Assembly (NCBI RefSeq): GCF_003234815.2
Contig: NZ_CP126279.1
Span: forward strand, 2,728,001-2,792,000
Direction of reading: 5' to 3'
DNA length: 64,000 nucleotides
Source of the DNA: Curtobacterium sp. MCBD17_035
GTDB taxonomy: Bacteria > Actinomycetota > Actinomycetes > Actinomycetales > Microbacteriaceae
Of this stretch, positions 32,077 through 40,608 are shown one piece after another. Numbering within the stretch: position 1 is the stretch's first letter; each line of letters starts with the position of its first letter. The notes beneath the pieces were generated by a model. It did no database searches, had not been told where the DNA came from, and was given only the letters and a program-made list of their open reading frames with translations. The position numbers and the translations under genes were made by a program.

Positions 32077-33786
32077 ATGTCACGTTCCGACGCCACTGTC
32101 CGTCAAGATCACCCCGCCGAACCCACGGCCATGTCCCACCGCCAGGTCCTCGAGGCACTGTCCGGGCTGTTGCTCGGCATGTTCGTCGCGATCCTCGCGT
32201 CGACGGTGGTGAGCACGTCCCTCCCGAAGATCATCGGTGACCTCGGCGGGGGCGAGAGCGCCTACACCTGGGTCGTCACCTCGACGCTCCTGGCCACCAC
32301 CGTCTCCACCCCGGTGTGGGGCAAGCTCGCGGACCTGTTCAACCGGAAGCTGCTCATCCAGCTCGCACTCGTGATCTTCGTCCTCGGATCCGCGCTCGCC
32401 GGCTTCTCGCAGAACCCCGGGACACTCATCACGTTCCGTGTCCTCCAGGGCCTCGGCGCTGGTGGCCTCACTGCGCTGAGCCAGATCATCCTGGCCGACA
32501 TCATCAGCCCGCGGGAGCGCGGCCGCTACGGCGGCTACTTCGGCGCCGTCATGGCAGTCGGCACCGTCGGCGGTCCGCTGTTCGGGGGCCTCCTCACCGA
32601 CAGCCTCGGATGGCGCTGGAACTTCTTCGTCGGCGTGCCCTTCGCCGTCGCCGCGATCATCCTGCTGCAGATCACCCTGAAGCTCCGCACGTTGCCGAAG
32701 CGCACGGTCTCCATCGACTACTTGGGCATCACGACCATCGCCGGTGGCGTCTCGCTGCTGCTCATCTGGGTCACCCTCGCCGGCAAGAACTTCGACTGGG
32801 TGTCGCCGACCTCGTTCGTGATGGTCATCGGTGCCGCGATCCTGCTCGCGGCCACCGTGTTCATCGAGCTCCGCGCGAAGGAGCCCATCATCCCGATGAC
32901 CCTCTTCAAGAACCGCACGTTCTCGATGGCCGTCATCGGTTCGATCGCCGTGGGCATCGCGATGTTCGGCGCGACCGTCTACCTGGCGCAGTACATGCAG
33001 CTCGCTCGTGGCGCGAGCCCGACGCAGTCCGGCCTGTTGACGATCCCGATGATCGCCGGTCTGCTCATCGCGTCCACCGTCGGTGGCAGCTTGGTCACCA
33101 AGACGGGCAAGTGGAAGCCGATCATGCTCATCGGGTCGATCGCCCTCGTCGTCGGACTCGGCCTCATGGGAACGATCGAGTACGACACGCCATACGTCGT
33201 CGTCGCTGTCTACATGTTCGTCATGGGGGCCGGTGTCGGCCTGGTGATGCAGAACCTCGTCCTCGTCGTCCAGAACACCACCGAGCCCGCGAACATCGGT
33301 GCAGCATCCTCCGGAGTCGCGTTCTTCCGCTCCCTCGGCGGCGCGATCGGCGTCTCCGTCCTCGGCACCGTGCTCGGGACCCGCGTCGCGGACGCCATCA
33401 GCGACAAGCAGGATGCTCTGACCAAGGCGATCACCGCGCTCGGGGAGAAGGGCGTCGCGGTCGCGAAGGAGCTGTCGTCGGGCAGCATCCCCGCCGTGAG
33501 ATCGCTGCCGCACAGCGTGCGTCAGATCATCGAGTCGGCGTACGGCCAGGGTGTGGCCGACGTGTTCCTCATCGCAGCGCCGATCGCGATCGTCCTCGTG
33601 CTCGCGATCGTGTTCATGCCGAACGTGCCGCTCACCACGAAGACCGTCGCCGAGCGCTCCACCGACAGTGGACCCGCCGCCGCTGCCGCTGAGGACTTCG
33701 CGGGTATCGGAACGGTGACCGGCTCGAACCCGACGATCGTCGAAGGAGATTCGCAGATCGCGAGCGGACGTCGTGCACGACACTGA
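32077..33786 (+). CDS. MFS drug/metabolite efflux transporter (DHA2, 14 TM)
   Basis: A 569-residue major facilitator of the EmrB/QacA drug:H+ antiporter-2 type. Helix 1 is EALSGLLLGMFVAILASTVV. The TWVVTSTLLATT and WGKLADLFNRK motifs are the conserved motif-A region, and GLGAGGLTALSQIILADI matches motif B. About 14 helices are followed by a 55-residue charged cytoplasmic tail. It exports an unknown hydrophobic compound. AGGAG six bases before the chosen ATG. First gene of an operon with MarR and TetR regulators. Confidence 0.88.
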   Translation: MSRSDATVRQDHPAEPTAMSHRQVLEALSGLLLGMFVAILASTVVSTSLPKIIGDLGGGESAYTWVVTSTLLATTVSTPVWGKLADLFNRKLLIQLALVIFVLGSALAGFSQNPGTLITFRVLQGLGAGGLTALSQIILADIISPRERGRYGGYFGAVMAVGTVGGPLFGGLLTDSLGWRWNFFVGVPFAVAAIILLQITLKLRTLPKRTVSIDYLGITTIAGGVSLLLIWVTLAGKNFDWVSPTSFVMVIGAAILLAATVFIELRAKEPIIPMTLFKNRTFSMAVIGSIAVGIAMFGATVYLAQYMQLARGASPTQSGLLTIPMIAGLLIASTVGGSLVTKTGKWKPIMLIGSIALVVGLGLMGTIEYDTPYVVVAVYMFVMGAGVGLVMQNLVLVVQNTTEPANIGAASSGVAFFRSLGGAIGVSVLGTVLGTRVADAISDKQDALTKAITALGEKGVAVAKELSSGSIPAVRSLPHSVRQIIESAYGQGVADVFLIAAPIAIVLVLAIVFMPNVPLTTKTVAERSTDSGPAAAAAEDFAGIGTVTGSNPTIVEGDSQIASGRRARH

Positions 33787-33790
33787 TGTC

Positions 33791-34267
33791 ATGATCGACA
33801 CGACCCCGGCCGCTCACCAGTGTCCGGCCCGGCCCGGCGACCCGGTGTCGGAGGAGGTCGACAGCGCGATCGTCAGCATCGAGCGGCAGGTCCTCACCCT
33901 CTTCGCCTCCTCTCGTCGCGTCCTGCGCGAGCAGGCCGCAGAGATGGAGCTGCAGCCCGCCGGGTACCGGGTGCTCCTCGAGATCGTGCTCACCGGGAGC
34001 ATCGGCGCCGGCGAGCTCGCGGAAGCACTCGGTCTCGACAGGGGCGCCCTCAGCCGACAGCTCGGCGCGCTCGAAGCGCTCGGACTCGTCACGCGAGAAC
34101 GTGGCTCGGGTGATCGTCGCGCCGTCGTCATCCACCCCACTCCCGACGCCGTCCGGCGGGTTCAACGCATCCGCACGAGCGCGCGCACGGCATTCCGTGA
34201 ACGGCTCGCGGCTTGGCCACGCGGTGACCTCGAGGAGCTCGCCAGGCTCCTCGCCAACCTCTCGTGA
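33791..34267 (+). CDS. MarR-family transcriptional regulator
   Basis: A 158-residue winged-helix protein: ERQVLTLFASSRRVLREQAA, recognition region GAGELAEALGLDRGALSRQL, wing RERGSGDRRAVVIHPTPD. The ATG four bases after the MFS stop was chosen; a GTG six codons earlier, overlapping the MFS gene by 14 bp, is equally possible because neither has a clear ribosome-binding site. Co-transcribed with the exporter and a TetR, so the operon may read two different signals. Confidence 0.82.
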   Translation: MIDTTPAAHQCPARPGDPVSEEVDSAIVSIERQVLTLFASSRRVLREQAAEMELQPAGYRVLLEIVLTGSIGAGELAEALGLDRGALSRQLGALEALGLVTRERGSGDRRAVVIHPTPDAVRRVQRIRTSARTAFRERLAAWPRGDLEELARLLANLS

Positions 34268-34947
34268 CCCTGGACGGCCGGGGGAGCGGTGCGGGCGAGG
34301 TGACCAGCCCGACGGCGAGGGAACCCGACGGCTCCGGCCCCGCTCCGCTCGGTCTGCGCGAACGCAAGCGGGAGGAGACCCGTCGGCGCATCATCCGAGC
34401 AGCCCGAGCCGGATGCCTCGCGGTCGGGATGGAACACCTCACGATCGACATGATCGCGCGCGACGCCGACATCTCGCCCCGGTCGTTCTTCAACTACTTC
34501 TCGAACAAAGAAGCAGCGATCGCCGGAGTCGTACCGGGCACCGTGCAGACGTTGACCGCCGACGAGCTGGACCGGCTGCCCACCGATCTCGTGGACGCGG
34601 TCGTGACGATCGTCATCGCGGTCCTCGGCCGGCAGGTCGACAGCGAACACGGGGACCTGCGCCGCGAGGTGTTCGCCCGCTACCCACAGCTCCTCGACGA
34701 GTTACGTCCGATCTGGAAGGCCTCGGTGCAGAGCGCCACCATGTCGGTCGCCGAGCTCCTCCGGCAGCGGGGCGTCGCAGCGGACCGGTCCGGGATCGTC
34801 GCGCCCACACTCGTCGCGATGTGCGTCGCGGTCGTTCGTTCGATGCTCTCGACCGGTGCACTCGACAGTGTCGACGTACCCCGAGAGATCGGTGCGGTCG
34901 TGGATGCGCTCCGATCGACGGTCGACGTCATCAACGGCAACACCTGA
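34264..34947 (+). CDS. TetR-family transcriptional regulator
   Basis: A 227-residue regulator: a 30-residue disordered N-terminus, then GLRERKREETRRRIIRAARA and DMIARDADISPRSFFNYFSN, the TetR HTH with the characteristic 'FFNYF' helix. The helical C-terminal domain should bind the exported compound. GTG start overlapping marR by 4 bp. Best candidate to bind the two TTGACNNNNGTCAA sites before the MFS gene, giving feedback control. Confidence 0.87.
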   Translation: MTLDGRGSGAGEVTSPTAREPDGSGPAPLGLRERKREETRRRIIRAARAGCLAVGMEHLTIDMIARDADISPRSFFNYFSNKEAAIAGVVPGTVQTLTADELDRLPTDLVDAVVTIVIAVLGRQVDSEHGDLRREVFARYPQLLDELRPIWKASVQSATMSVAELLRQRGVAADRSGIVAPTLVAMCVAVVRSMLSTGALDSVDVPREIGAVVDALRSTVDVINGNT

Positions 34948-35049
34948 CGACGGTCAGCAGCCCCCGGTCGACGAGCCCGCCGGGATCCCGACACGCGAAC
35001 GACCGTCGGCGCCCCGGATCAGCGCGATCGGAGGCGCACCAGAGGCTCC

Positions 35050-35079
35050 TTGACGCGTGCGCGAGCGAACGGTTAGCGT
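35050..35079 (+). promoter_or_regulatory. Promoter of the GH76 gene
   Basis: TTGACG (35050-35055), 18-base spacer, TAGCGT (35074-35079), about 46 bases before the GH76 start codon. The same -10 hexamer appears at the GH127 and MerR-controlled promoters. Confidence 0.5.
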
Positions 35080-35125
35080 CTGGAACGATCTCCGCGTCGA
35101 CGATGACCGGAGCGAGGGAGCCACC

Positions 35126-37216
35126 GTGAAGCGAAGCGCACGCAACCGAGCAGGGGCGATCGTGGCGGGTACCGCCACCGCCGCCGTCCTCGCCGTTCTG
35201 GGAGGAGCCCCGGCGGCATTGGCCGCTCCGGCCCCGGACCACTTCCCGCCGGGGGTCGCCAGCAAGCAGAACCCCGTGGACACGCAGCGCGCCGTCGAGA
35301 CCTACCAGGCGTTGCAAGCGAACCTCTACGACCCGGCGCACAAGCTGTACGTGAGCAGCGACGCCCGCGAGCCGTACGGCTACCTCTGGGACTACGTCAA
35401 CGGCTTCGCCGCGACCGATGCGGTGGCATCGCTGCCCGGCGTGGGAGCCCGTTACGCCCGGGACCTGCAGGCCCGAGACCAGGGGATCCAGGCCTACCAC
35501 GACACGCACGAGACCAGCCCCACCGGTGCCGCCCAGCCGCCGGCCTACGCGTCCGGCGTGCTGCCCCCGCTCGGCCCCGACCAGCCCACCTACTACGACG
35601 ACAACGCCTGGGTCGGCCTGGACTTCCTGCAGCAGTACGCCATCGACCACCAGAAGCGGAACCTGGCGCAGGCCGAGGGCGTCTTCAAGTTCGCGGTCAG
35701 CGGGTGGGACACCGACTCGACCGGTGCGTGCCCGGGTGGGGTCATGTGGGAGGACACCGCGGACTCCCCGCGCAACACGATCTCCAACGCCCCGAACGCC
35801 GAGGTGGGCCTCGAGATCTACCAGGCCACCCGTGACCCCTACTACCTGACGTGGGCGACCCGCATGTACAACTGGGCCCGCGGCTGCATGATGAACGCGA
35901 ACGGGATGTACTACGACCACATCAGCCCGGACGGGAGCATCGACCAGACCCTGTGGAGCTACAACCAGGGCACGATGATCGGAGCGGGCACGCTGCTCTA
36001 CGAGAGCACCGGGAACCGCACCTACCTGCACCAGGCCGAGCAGACCGCCGCCGCCTCGGTCAGCTACTACGGCACGAACGGGAACCTGTACCACCAGCCC
36101 GACGTGTTCAACGCGATCTTCTTCCGGAACCTGTTCGGGCTGGCCGCGATCAACCACGACCCGAGCTACGCGCGGATGGCGGCCGCCTACGCCGACACCG
36201 CCTGGGTGGAGGACCGCCAGTCGAACGGACTGTTCGACGACCCCGACGCCTCGGGTGGTGAGTCGCCCGTGAACCAGACGGCGCCGATGGTGGAGATCTA
36301 CGCCCTGCTCGCGAAGAGCGCACCCGTCTACGCCGCGACCGGTTCGACCAACCCGTCCTCCGTGGCCGTGCAACCCGGCACGTCGGGCACGACCACGCTC
36401 AGCATCCAGTCGGTGGAGGGCCGCCCCCAGATCGTGCACTGGACAGCGAAGCCCCCGGCCGGACTGACCGTCCGCCCGGCATCCGGCACCCTCGTCGTCC
36501 GCGCGGGCGGCACCGCGAGCACGCCCGTCTCGATCACCGGAGGCACCACCGACGGCAACCAGCAGGTCACGTTCGCCTTCTCCAGCACGGCCGGTGCGGT
36601 CCCGTCGGTGACCACCTCCGTGCTCGTGGCCCGACCCGGCGACCTGGCTCCGTACTACGACAACACCGGCATCTCCGACGACAGCGCGCAGTCGACCGCC
36701 GACCTCGACGGGTACGGGTTCAGCTACTCGGCGCAGGCACTGGCAGCCAGCGGACTCACGCCTGGTGCGACCGTCACGAGTGACGGCATCCAGTACGACT
36801 GGGCGGGCACCCCCGGGCAGCCGGACAACATCGTCGCCGCCGGCCAAGTCCTCGCGGTCCCGGCCATGGCGGGAGCCACCGAGCTCGGCATCATCGGCTC
36901 GGCGACGAACGGTCCCTCGACCGGTCCGTTGACCCTCACCTACACCGACGGCACCACGCAGCAGGCCACACTCGGGTTCAGCGACTGGACCGCCAGCAGC
37001 CCGTCATTCGGCAACGGCACCGCCGCCTCCACGCAGTACCGCAACAGCACCGGCGGTTCGTCGCAGGGGCTCGGGACGCACCTCTACACAACGAAGATCG
37101 CACTGGAGGCCGGCAAGACGCTCGCGTCGGTGACGCTCCCGAGCCGCGCCGACCAGGGGCTGCTGCACGTGTTCGCGCTCGGGACGGACAAGGGGGCGCT
37201 GACGACGGCGGGCTGA
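35126..37216 (+). CDS. Secreted glycoside hydrolase family 76 (alpha-1,6-mannanase type)
   Basis: A 696-residue exported enzyme. A Sec signal (GTATAAVLAVLGGAPAALA) is followed by an (alpha/alpha)6 GH76 domain (about 45-390) with the catalytic pair Asp158-Asp159 in TYYDDNAWVGLDF, then WSYNQGTMIGAG. An Ig-like/NEW3 domain (about 395-500) and a C-terminal jelly-roll-like beta domain (about 505-696) follow. GH76 endo-acting enzymes cleave alpha-1,6-mannan backbones of fungal cell walls or actinobacterial glycolipids, which suits a plant- or fungus-associated lifestyle. GTG start with GGGAG upstream; the ATG 23 codons earlier lacks a signal-peptide context. Confidence 0.87.
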   Translation: MKRSARNRAGAIVAGTATAAVLAVLGGAPAALAAPAPDHFPPGVASKQNPVDTQRAVETYQALQANLYDPAHKLYVSSDAREPYGYLWDYVNGFAATDAVASLPGVGARYARDLQARDQGIQAYHDTHETSPTGAAQPPAYASGVLPPLGPDQPTYYDDNAWVGLDFLQQYAIDHQKRNLAQAEGVFKFAVSGWDTDSTGACPGGVMWEDTADSPRNTISNAPNAEVGLEIYQATRDPYYLTWATRMYNWARGCMMNANGMYYDHISPDGSIDQTLWSYNQGTMIGAGTLLYESTGNRTYLHQAEQTAAASVSYYGTNGNLYHQPDVFNAIFFRNLFGLAAINHDPSYARMAAAYADTAWVEDRQSNGLFDDPDASGGESPVNQTAPMVEIYALLAKSAPVYAATGSTNPSSVAVQPGTSGTTTLSIQSVEGRPQIVHWTAKPPAGLTVRPASGTLVVRAGGTASTPVSITGGTTDGNQQVTFAFSSTAGAVPSVTTSVLVARPGDLAPYYDNTGISDDSAQSTADLDGYGFSYSAQALAASGLTPGATVTSDGIQYDWAGTPGQPDNIVAAGQVLAVPAMAGATELGIIGSATNGPSTGPLTLTYTDGTTQQATLGFSDWTASSPSFGNGTAASTQYRNSTGGSSQGLGTHLYTTKIALEAGKTLASVTLPSRADQGLLHVFALGTDKGALTTAG

Positions 37217-37219
37217 CGG

Positions 37220-37704
37220 GCGACCTCCTTCAACGAGAACGTCATCGGCAAACTGCTCCGGGACGCGGGACTCGCGTTCCACCCGCTCTTCATCGCCGAG
37301 CCGCACATCTTCGTCGCTCGGGGGAACCCGTTGGCGTCGCGAGGGCGCGCGACCCTCGACGACCTCGCCGACCTCCCCCGGCTCACGTTCGACCAGGGCG
37401 CGAAGAACTCCTTCTACCTGGCCGAGGAGATCCTCTCCACCCTGTCGAGCAAGCGGGAGATCCGCGTGTCCGACCGGCCACGATCTTCAACCTCATGACC
37501 GGGCTCGACGGGTACACGATCTCGACGGGCATCATCAGCGACGACCTCGACCCCGCGATCGTCGCCGTGCCCCTCGACGTCGACGAGCGCATCGAGATCA
37601 GGTGGATCACCCACGCCTCGATCCCCCTCACCGAGCAGGCACAGCGCTACCTGGCGGAGGTGCGGGCGGTGGTGAGCGGATTCGGGGTGGCCGTGCTGGG
37701 GTAG
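37220..37704 (+). pseudogene. LysR-family regulator, 3' remnant with frameshift
   Basis: Starting just after the GH76 stop, one frame reads like a LysR substrate-binding domain (FNENVIGKLLRDAGLAFHPL, HIFVARGNPLA, LADLPRLTFDQGAKNS) up to about 37480. It then continues in the next frame (TIFNLMTGLDGYTISTGI, DLDPAIVAVPLDVDE, ending VSGFGVAVLG). A single-base loss near 37482, in the run after VSD, explains the shift. The HTH half is absent. It is a decayed, 5'-truncated copy and is not functional. Confidence 0.8.
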
Positions 37705-37734
37705 GCGACGAGCGCCTCCCGGCCCTGCCCTGAC

Positions 37735-38295
37735 TCAGCTCGTGGTCAGCGCATCGAGGAGGTCGAAGGCCTCGTCGATGTGGACGGTCAGCGGGCGCTC
37801 CGGCCCGGTCAGCCACAGCGACGCAGCGCGATGGAACGTCGCCCACCCGACGACGCTCGCGAGACCTGCTTCCTCGTCGGACGTTCCGCGCGCCCGGAGC
37901 GCCTCGGCGAGGACCGACGCCACCGCGGCGCCCTTGGCGAGGTCGCGCTCGGCGAGCGCGGGTGTCGCGGCGATGACCCGGAGCCGCCGCGCGCCGCTGG
38001 CTTCGTTCGCCTCGAGGACGTGCGCCGAAGCCCGGAACGCCGTGTGGAGCGCTTGCATCGGGGTCGCCGTGTCGGGGGCGTTCCGCACGGCCTCGGCGAG
38101 CGACGCCGCAAGGGCGTCCTCACCGTCGAAGAGCACCTCGCGCTTGTCCGGGAAGTGCCGGAAGAAGGTCCGGTGGTTGACGCCAGCGCGGTCGGCGATC
38201 TGCGCCGTGGTCGTCGAGTCGTAACCGATCTCCGTGTACAGCTCGAGCGCCGCCTGCTGAAGCCGCTGCCGCGCTGCTGCTCCACTCCTCGGCAT
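37735..38295 (-). CDS. TetR-family transcriptional regulator
   Basis: A 186-residue regulator: HTH QQAALELYTEIGYDSTTTAQ with ADRAGVNHRTFFRHFPDKRE, and a short helical ligand domain. It is a paralogue of the TetR at 43770 (shared TFFRHF-DKREVLF), and each is divergent from a homologous NmrA/SDR-type protein. It probably represses the divergent gene through the GTGNCAC repeats in the gap. Confidence 0.88.
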   Translation of the reverse strand: MPRSGAAARQRLQQAALELYTEIGYDSTTTAQIADRAGVNHRTFFRHFPDKREVLFDGEDALAASLAEAVRNAPDTATPMQALHTAFRASAHVLEANEASGARRLRVIAATPALAERDLAKGAAVASVLAEALRARGTSDEEAGLASVVGWATFHRAASLWLTGPERPLTVHIDEAFDLLDALTTS

Positions 38296-38321
38296 CCCCC
38301 AAGGCTACCCGCTTGCATCGG

Positions 38322-38365
38322 TTGCGCCAGTGAGTGGCACAACGTAGTGTCACTTCCTGGCACTA
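38322..38365 (+). promoter_or_regulatory. Promoter and GTGNCAC repeats before the SDR gene
   Basis: TTGCGC (38322-38327), 17-base spacer, TAGTGT (38345-38350). Small dyads GTGGCAC (38334-38340) and GTGTCAC (38347-38353), plus a partial third, TGGCACT, near 38359, overlay the spacer and -10. The second lies inside the 9-bp palindrome AGTGTCACT. This is the likely target of the divergent TetR. Confidence 0.55.
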
Positions 38366-38390
38366 CACGGTGCCTCGAGAGGAGCTGTCC

Positions 38391-39287
38391 ATGCACGTCT
38401 TCATCACGGGAGGCACCGGGCAGACCGGACCCGCGATCGTCGCTGAGCTGGTTCGTGTCGGCCACCAGGTCACGGGCCTCGCACGTTCGGACGTGGCCGC
38501 GACCCGGCTGACCGGGCTCGGGGCGACACCGGTCCGCGGCACACTCGAGGACCTCGACGTCCTGCGCCAGGCAGCTTCGGCGGCCGACGGCGTCATCCAC
38601 ATGGCGTACGGCGGGGACTACGCCGAACCGGAGGCCATGATCCGCCGCGACGTCGACGCGATCACCGTGATGGGGGAAGCGCTCGTCGGTACCGGGAAGC
38701 CGCTCGTCGTCACGTCGGGCACGCTGGTCCTGCCCTTCGGGCAGCCCGCGACCGAGGCAACCGCTCCCGATCGCGCCGGGGCTGCAGCAGCCCGGCTCGC
38801 TGGTGAGGACGCCTGCCTCGCATTCGTCGACCGGGGCGTACGCGCGATCGTCATGCGGCTCGCCCCGACCGTCCACGGCCCAGGAGATCACGGCTTCGTG
38901 CCGATGCTGATCACCACGGCGCGCACGACCGGTGTGTCCGGGTACGTGGGCGACGGCTCGAACCGGTGGCCCGCCGTGCACCGCGCCGACGCGGCGGTGC
39001 TCTACCGGCTCGCCGTCGAGTCCGCACCGCCCGGGTCCGTCCTCCACGCCGTCGCGGAGACCGTCGCCTTCAGCGCCATCGCCGGAACGATCGGTGAGGG
39101 TCTCGGACTGCCGACCACCTCCATCAGCGCGGAGCGGGCCGGGACGCACTACGTCAGCCCCTTCATGGCCCTGCTCTACGGCGCCGACGCACCCGCGACG
39201 AGCACGCGCACCCGGGAGCTCCTCGGGTGGACGCCCACACGGGAGGGGTTGCTCGACGACATCCGGGACGGCGACTACCTGGACTGA
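38391..39287 (+). CDS. NAD-dependent epimerase/NmrA-type SDR
   Basis: A 298-residue extended/atypical SDR: ITGGTGQTGPAIVAEL coenzyme motif, LARSDVAATRL after strand 2, VRGTLEDLD, VIHMAYGG, then RLAPTVHGPGDHGFVPML and ELLGWTPTREGLLDDI near the end. The classical YxxxK is not evident, as in this subgroup. These proteins are typical targets of small TetR regulators in actinobacteria; substrate unknown. GAGAGGAG stands eight bases before ATG. Paralogue of the SDR at 42773. Confidence 0.85.
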   Translation: MHVFITGGTGQTGPAIVAELVRVGHQVTGLARSDVAATRLTGLGATPVRGTLEDLDVLRQAASAADGVIHMAYGGDYAEPEAMIRRDVDAITVMGEALVGTGKPLVVTSGTLVLPFGQPATEATAPDRAGAAAARLAGEDACLAFVDRGVRAIVMRLAPTVHGPGDHGFVPMLITTARTTGVSGYVGDGSNRWPAVHRADAAVLYRLAVESAPPGSVLHAVAETVAFSAIAGTIGEGLGLPTTSISAERAGTHYVSPFMALLYGADAPATSTRTRELLGWTPTREGLLDDIRDGDYLD

Positions 39288-39373
39288 TCATCGTTCGTCC
39301 ATCCACCGTTCGACCGGGGCTTGCGGAGGACCCGCCCATCGCGCGTCGGGCAACTCCCTCGGTGACCTGCCGG

Positions 39374-39445
39374 CTCCGCCTCCAGGATTCGAACCCGGAC
39401 CCCACAGCTCCAAAGGCTGATGTGCTGCCGTTACACCAAGGCGGA
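39374..39445 (-). tRNA. tRNA-Gln (anticodon TTG)
   Basis: Read on the minus strand the 72 bases fold as a tRNA. A 7-bp acceptor pairs TCCGCCT with AGGCGGA, with discriminator G. The anticodon arm is CAGC-CTTTGGA-GCTG with anticodon TTG, and the T arm contains GGTTCGAATCC. CCA is not encoded. It reads CAA (and possibly CAG) glutamine codons. No integrase or direct repeat of its 3' end was noticed nearby. Confidence 0.93.
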
Positions 39446-39561
39446 CCACGCTCGAAGGCGCCCCGACATCATCCCATGCAGCATCCGCCGCCCCGTGCGC
39501 CCGCCGACCAGCGCCCCGATCCGCCGGTCGGGAGGCCCGCCACCGCTGCCATGATGGACGG

Positions 39562-40056
39562 ATGCCGCAGGAGGACGAGGTCGACCGCATCGTCGCGGCG
39601 TGGCATCGCGAGCGACCGGACCTCGACTTCGCACCGCTGCACGTGCTGTCGCGGGTGGGGCGGCTCGCCCGGCACCTCGACCGCGCGCGGCGGACGGCGT
39701 TCGCGGCCGGGGACATGGAGTCGTGGGAGTTCGACGTCCTGTCGGCGCTGCGCCGCGCGGGCGAGCCGTACGAGCTCAGCCCGAAGGCGCTGCTGCAACA
39801 GACCCTGGTGTCGAGCGGCACGATGACGAACCGCGTGGACCGCCTGGCGGACCGGGGGCTCGTCGAGCGGCGAACGGACCCGAGCGACGGCCGAGGCGTC
39901 CTCGTCACGCTGACGCCCGAGGGTCGGACGGCGGTCGACGCCGCGATCGCGGGACTGGTCGAGGCCGAGGCGGCGATCCTCGCGGACCTCTCCCCCGCCG
40001 ACCGGACGCAGCTGGCGGGGCTGCTCCGCTCGCTGAGCATCAGCCTGGGCGACTGA
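39562..40056 (+). CDS. MarR-family transcriptional regulator
   Basis: A 164-residue winged-helix protein: LHVLSRVGRLARHLDRARRT, MESWEFDVLSALRRAG, LSPKALLQQTLVSSGTMTNR, and wing ERRTDPSDGRGVLVTLTPEG. It matches the subgroup of MarR proteins with 'SSGTMTNRVDRL' recognition helices. Followed four bases later by a small gene of unknown function. Regulatory target not visible locally. Confidence 0.87.
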   Translation: MPQEDEVDRIVAAWHRERPDLDFAPLHVLSRVGRLARHLDRARRTAFAAGDMESWEFDVLSALRRAGEPYELSPKALLQQTLVSSGTMTNRVDRLADRGLVERRTDPSDGRGVLVTLTPEGRTAVDAAIAGLVEAEAAILADLSPADRTQLAGLLRSLSISLGD

Positions 40057-40059
40057 ATC

Positions 40060-40494
40060 ATGCGCACGGTCCAGACGTTCCTGACCGAGACGGTCCCGCG
40101 GGTCGTCGAGCCGGTCCTCGACGCGATGCTCACGCCCGAGGAGCGCGAGTCGGTCCAGATCAGGATCGTCACCGCACTGCCGCGCAGGAACCCGTTCCGC
40201 CAGCGCTCCGACGGCACCTGGATCCGCATCGGCGCGGAGTTCGTCCCCGACGCGCTGGCCGAGCCCGAGGAGCGCGTTCCGCTCCGGCTCGACGCACCGC
40301 TCGGCGAGAACGAGCACCAGGTCGAAGTCAGGATGGCCGACGAGAGCGTCGCGATCTTCCTACAGGAGGACGAGCCCGACGACCGCTTCGCCTGGCGCTT
40401 CGCCAACGACGTGCAGGACTTCGTCGCCGAGAGCCGGTTCGCGTGGGGACAGCTCCGCCCGCTGCCGGACTGGGTGCACGACCCCTGGGCCTGA
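40060..40494 (+). CDS. Hypothetical protein in a marR operon
   Basis: A 144-residue acidic soluble protein not recognised. Predicted features are an N-terminal helix (TFLTETVPRVVEPVLDAML) and alternating strands and helices, ending in a Trp/Pro-rich tail (RPLPDWVHDPW). No signal or membrane segment. It begins three bases after the marR stop, so it is co-expressed with the regulator. Its 3' end is followed within 6 bases by a long hairpin repeat. Confidence 0.6.
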   Translation: MRTVQTFLTETVPRVVEPVLDAMLTPEERESVQIRIVTALPRRNPFRQRSDGTWIRIGAEFVPDALAEPEERVPLRLDAPLGENEHQVEVRMADESVAIFLQEDEPDDRFAWRFANDVQDFVAESRFAWGQLRPLPDWVHDPWA

Positions 40495-40500
40495 CCCCGG

Positions 40501-40563
40501 CTGCGCGCCCCGACGACAACTGCGCGGTCGTCAGCGCGGCGCTTTTGTCGTCGGCACGCGCAG
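40501..40563. repeat. Intergenic long hairpin, CCGACGACAA family (copy 1)
   Basis: Two 27-base arms (40501-40527 and 40537-40563) pair at 22 of 27 positions around a 9-base loop. Each arm carries CCGACGACAA flanked by TGCGCG-like sequence. The same arm motif recurs at 42663-42714. It lies between convergent genes, so it may serve as a terminator, but the shared sequence goes beyond a simple stem. Confidence 0.6.
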
Positions 40564-40608
40564 TCATGCCGCGCCGCGCCGCGCCCCGCCCGCCCGCCCG
40601 CCCGCCCC

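Noticed and set aside
39374..39445. tRNA-Gln as an integration site of a mobile element
   Set aside because: No integrase, no direct repeat of the tRNA 3' end and no foreign-looking block was found next to it.
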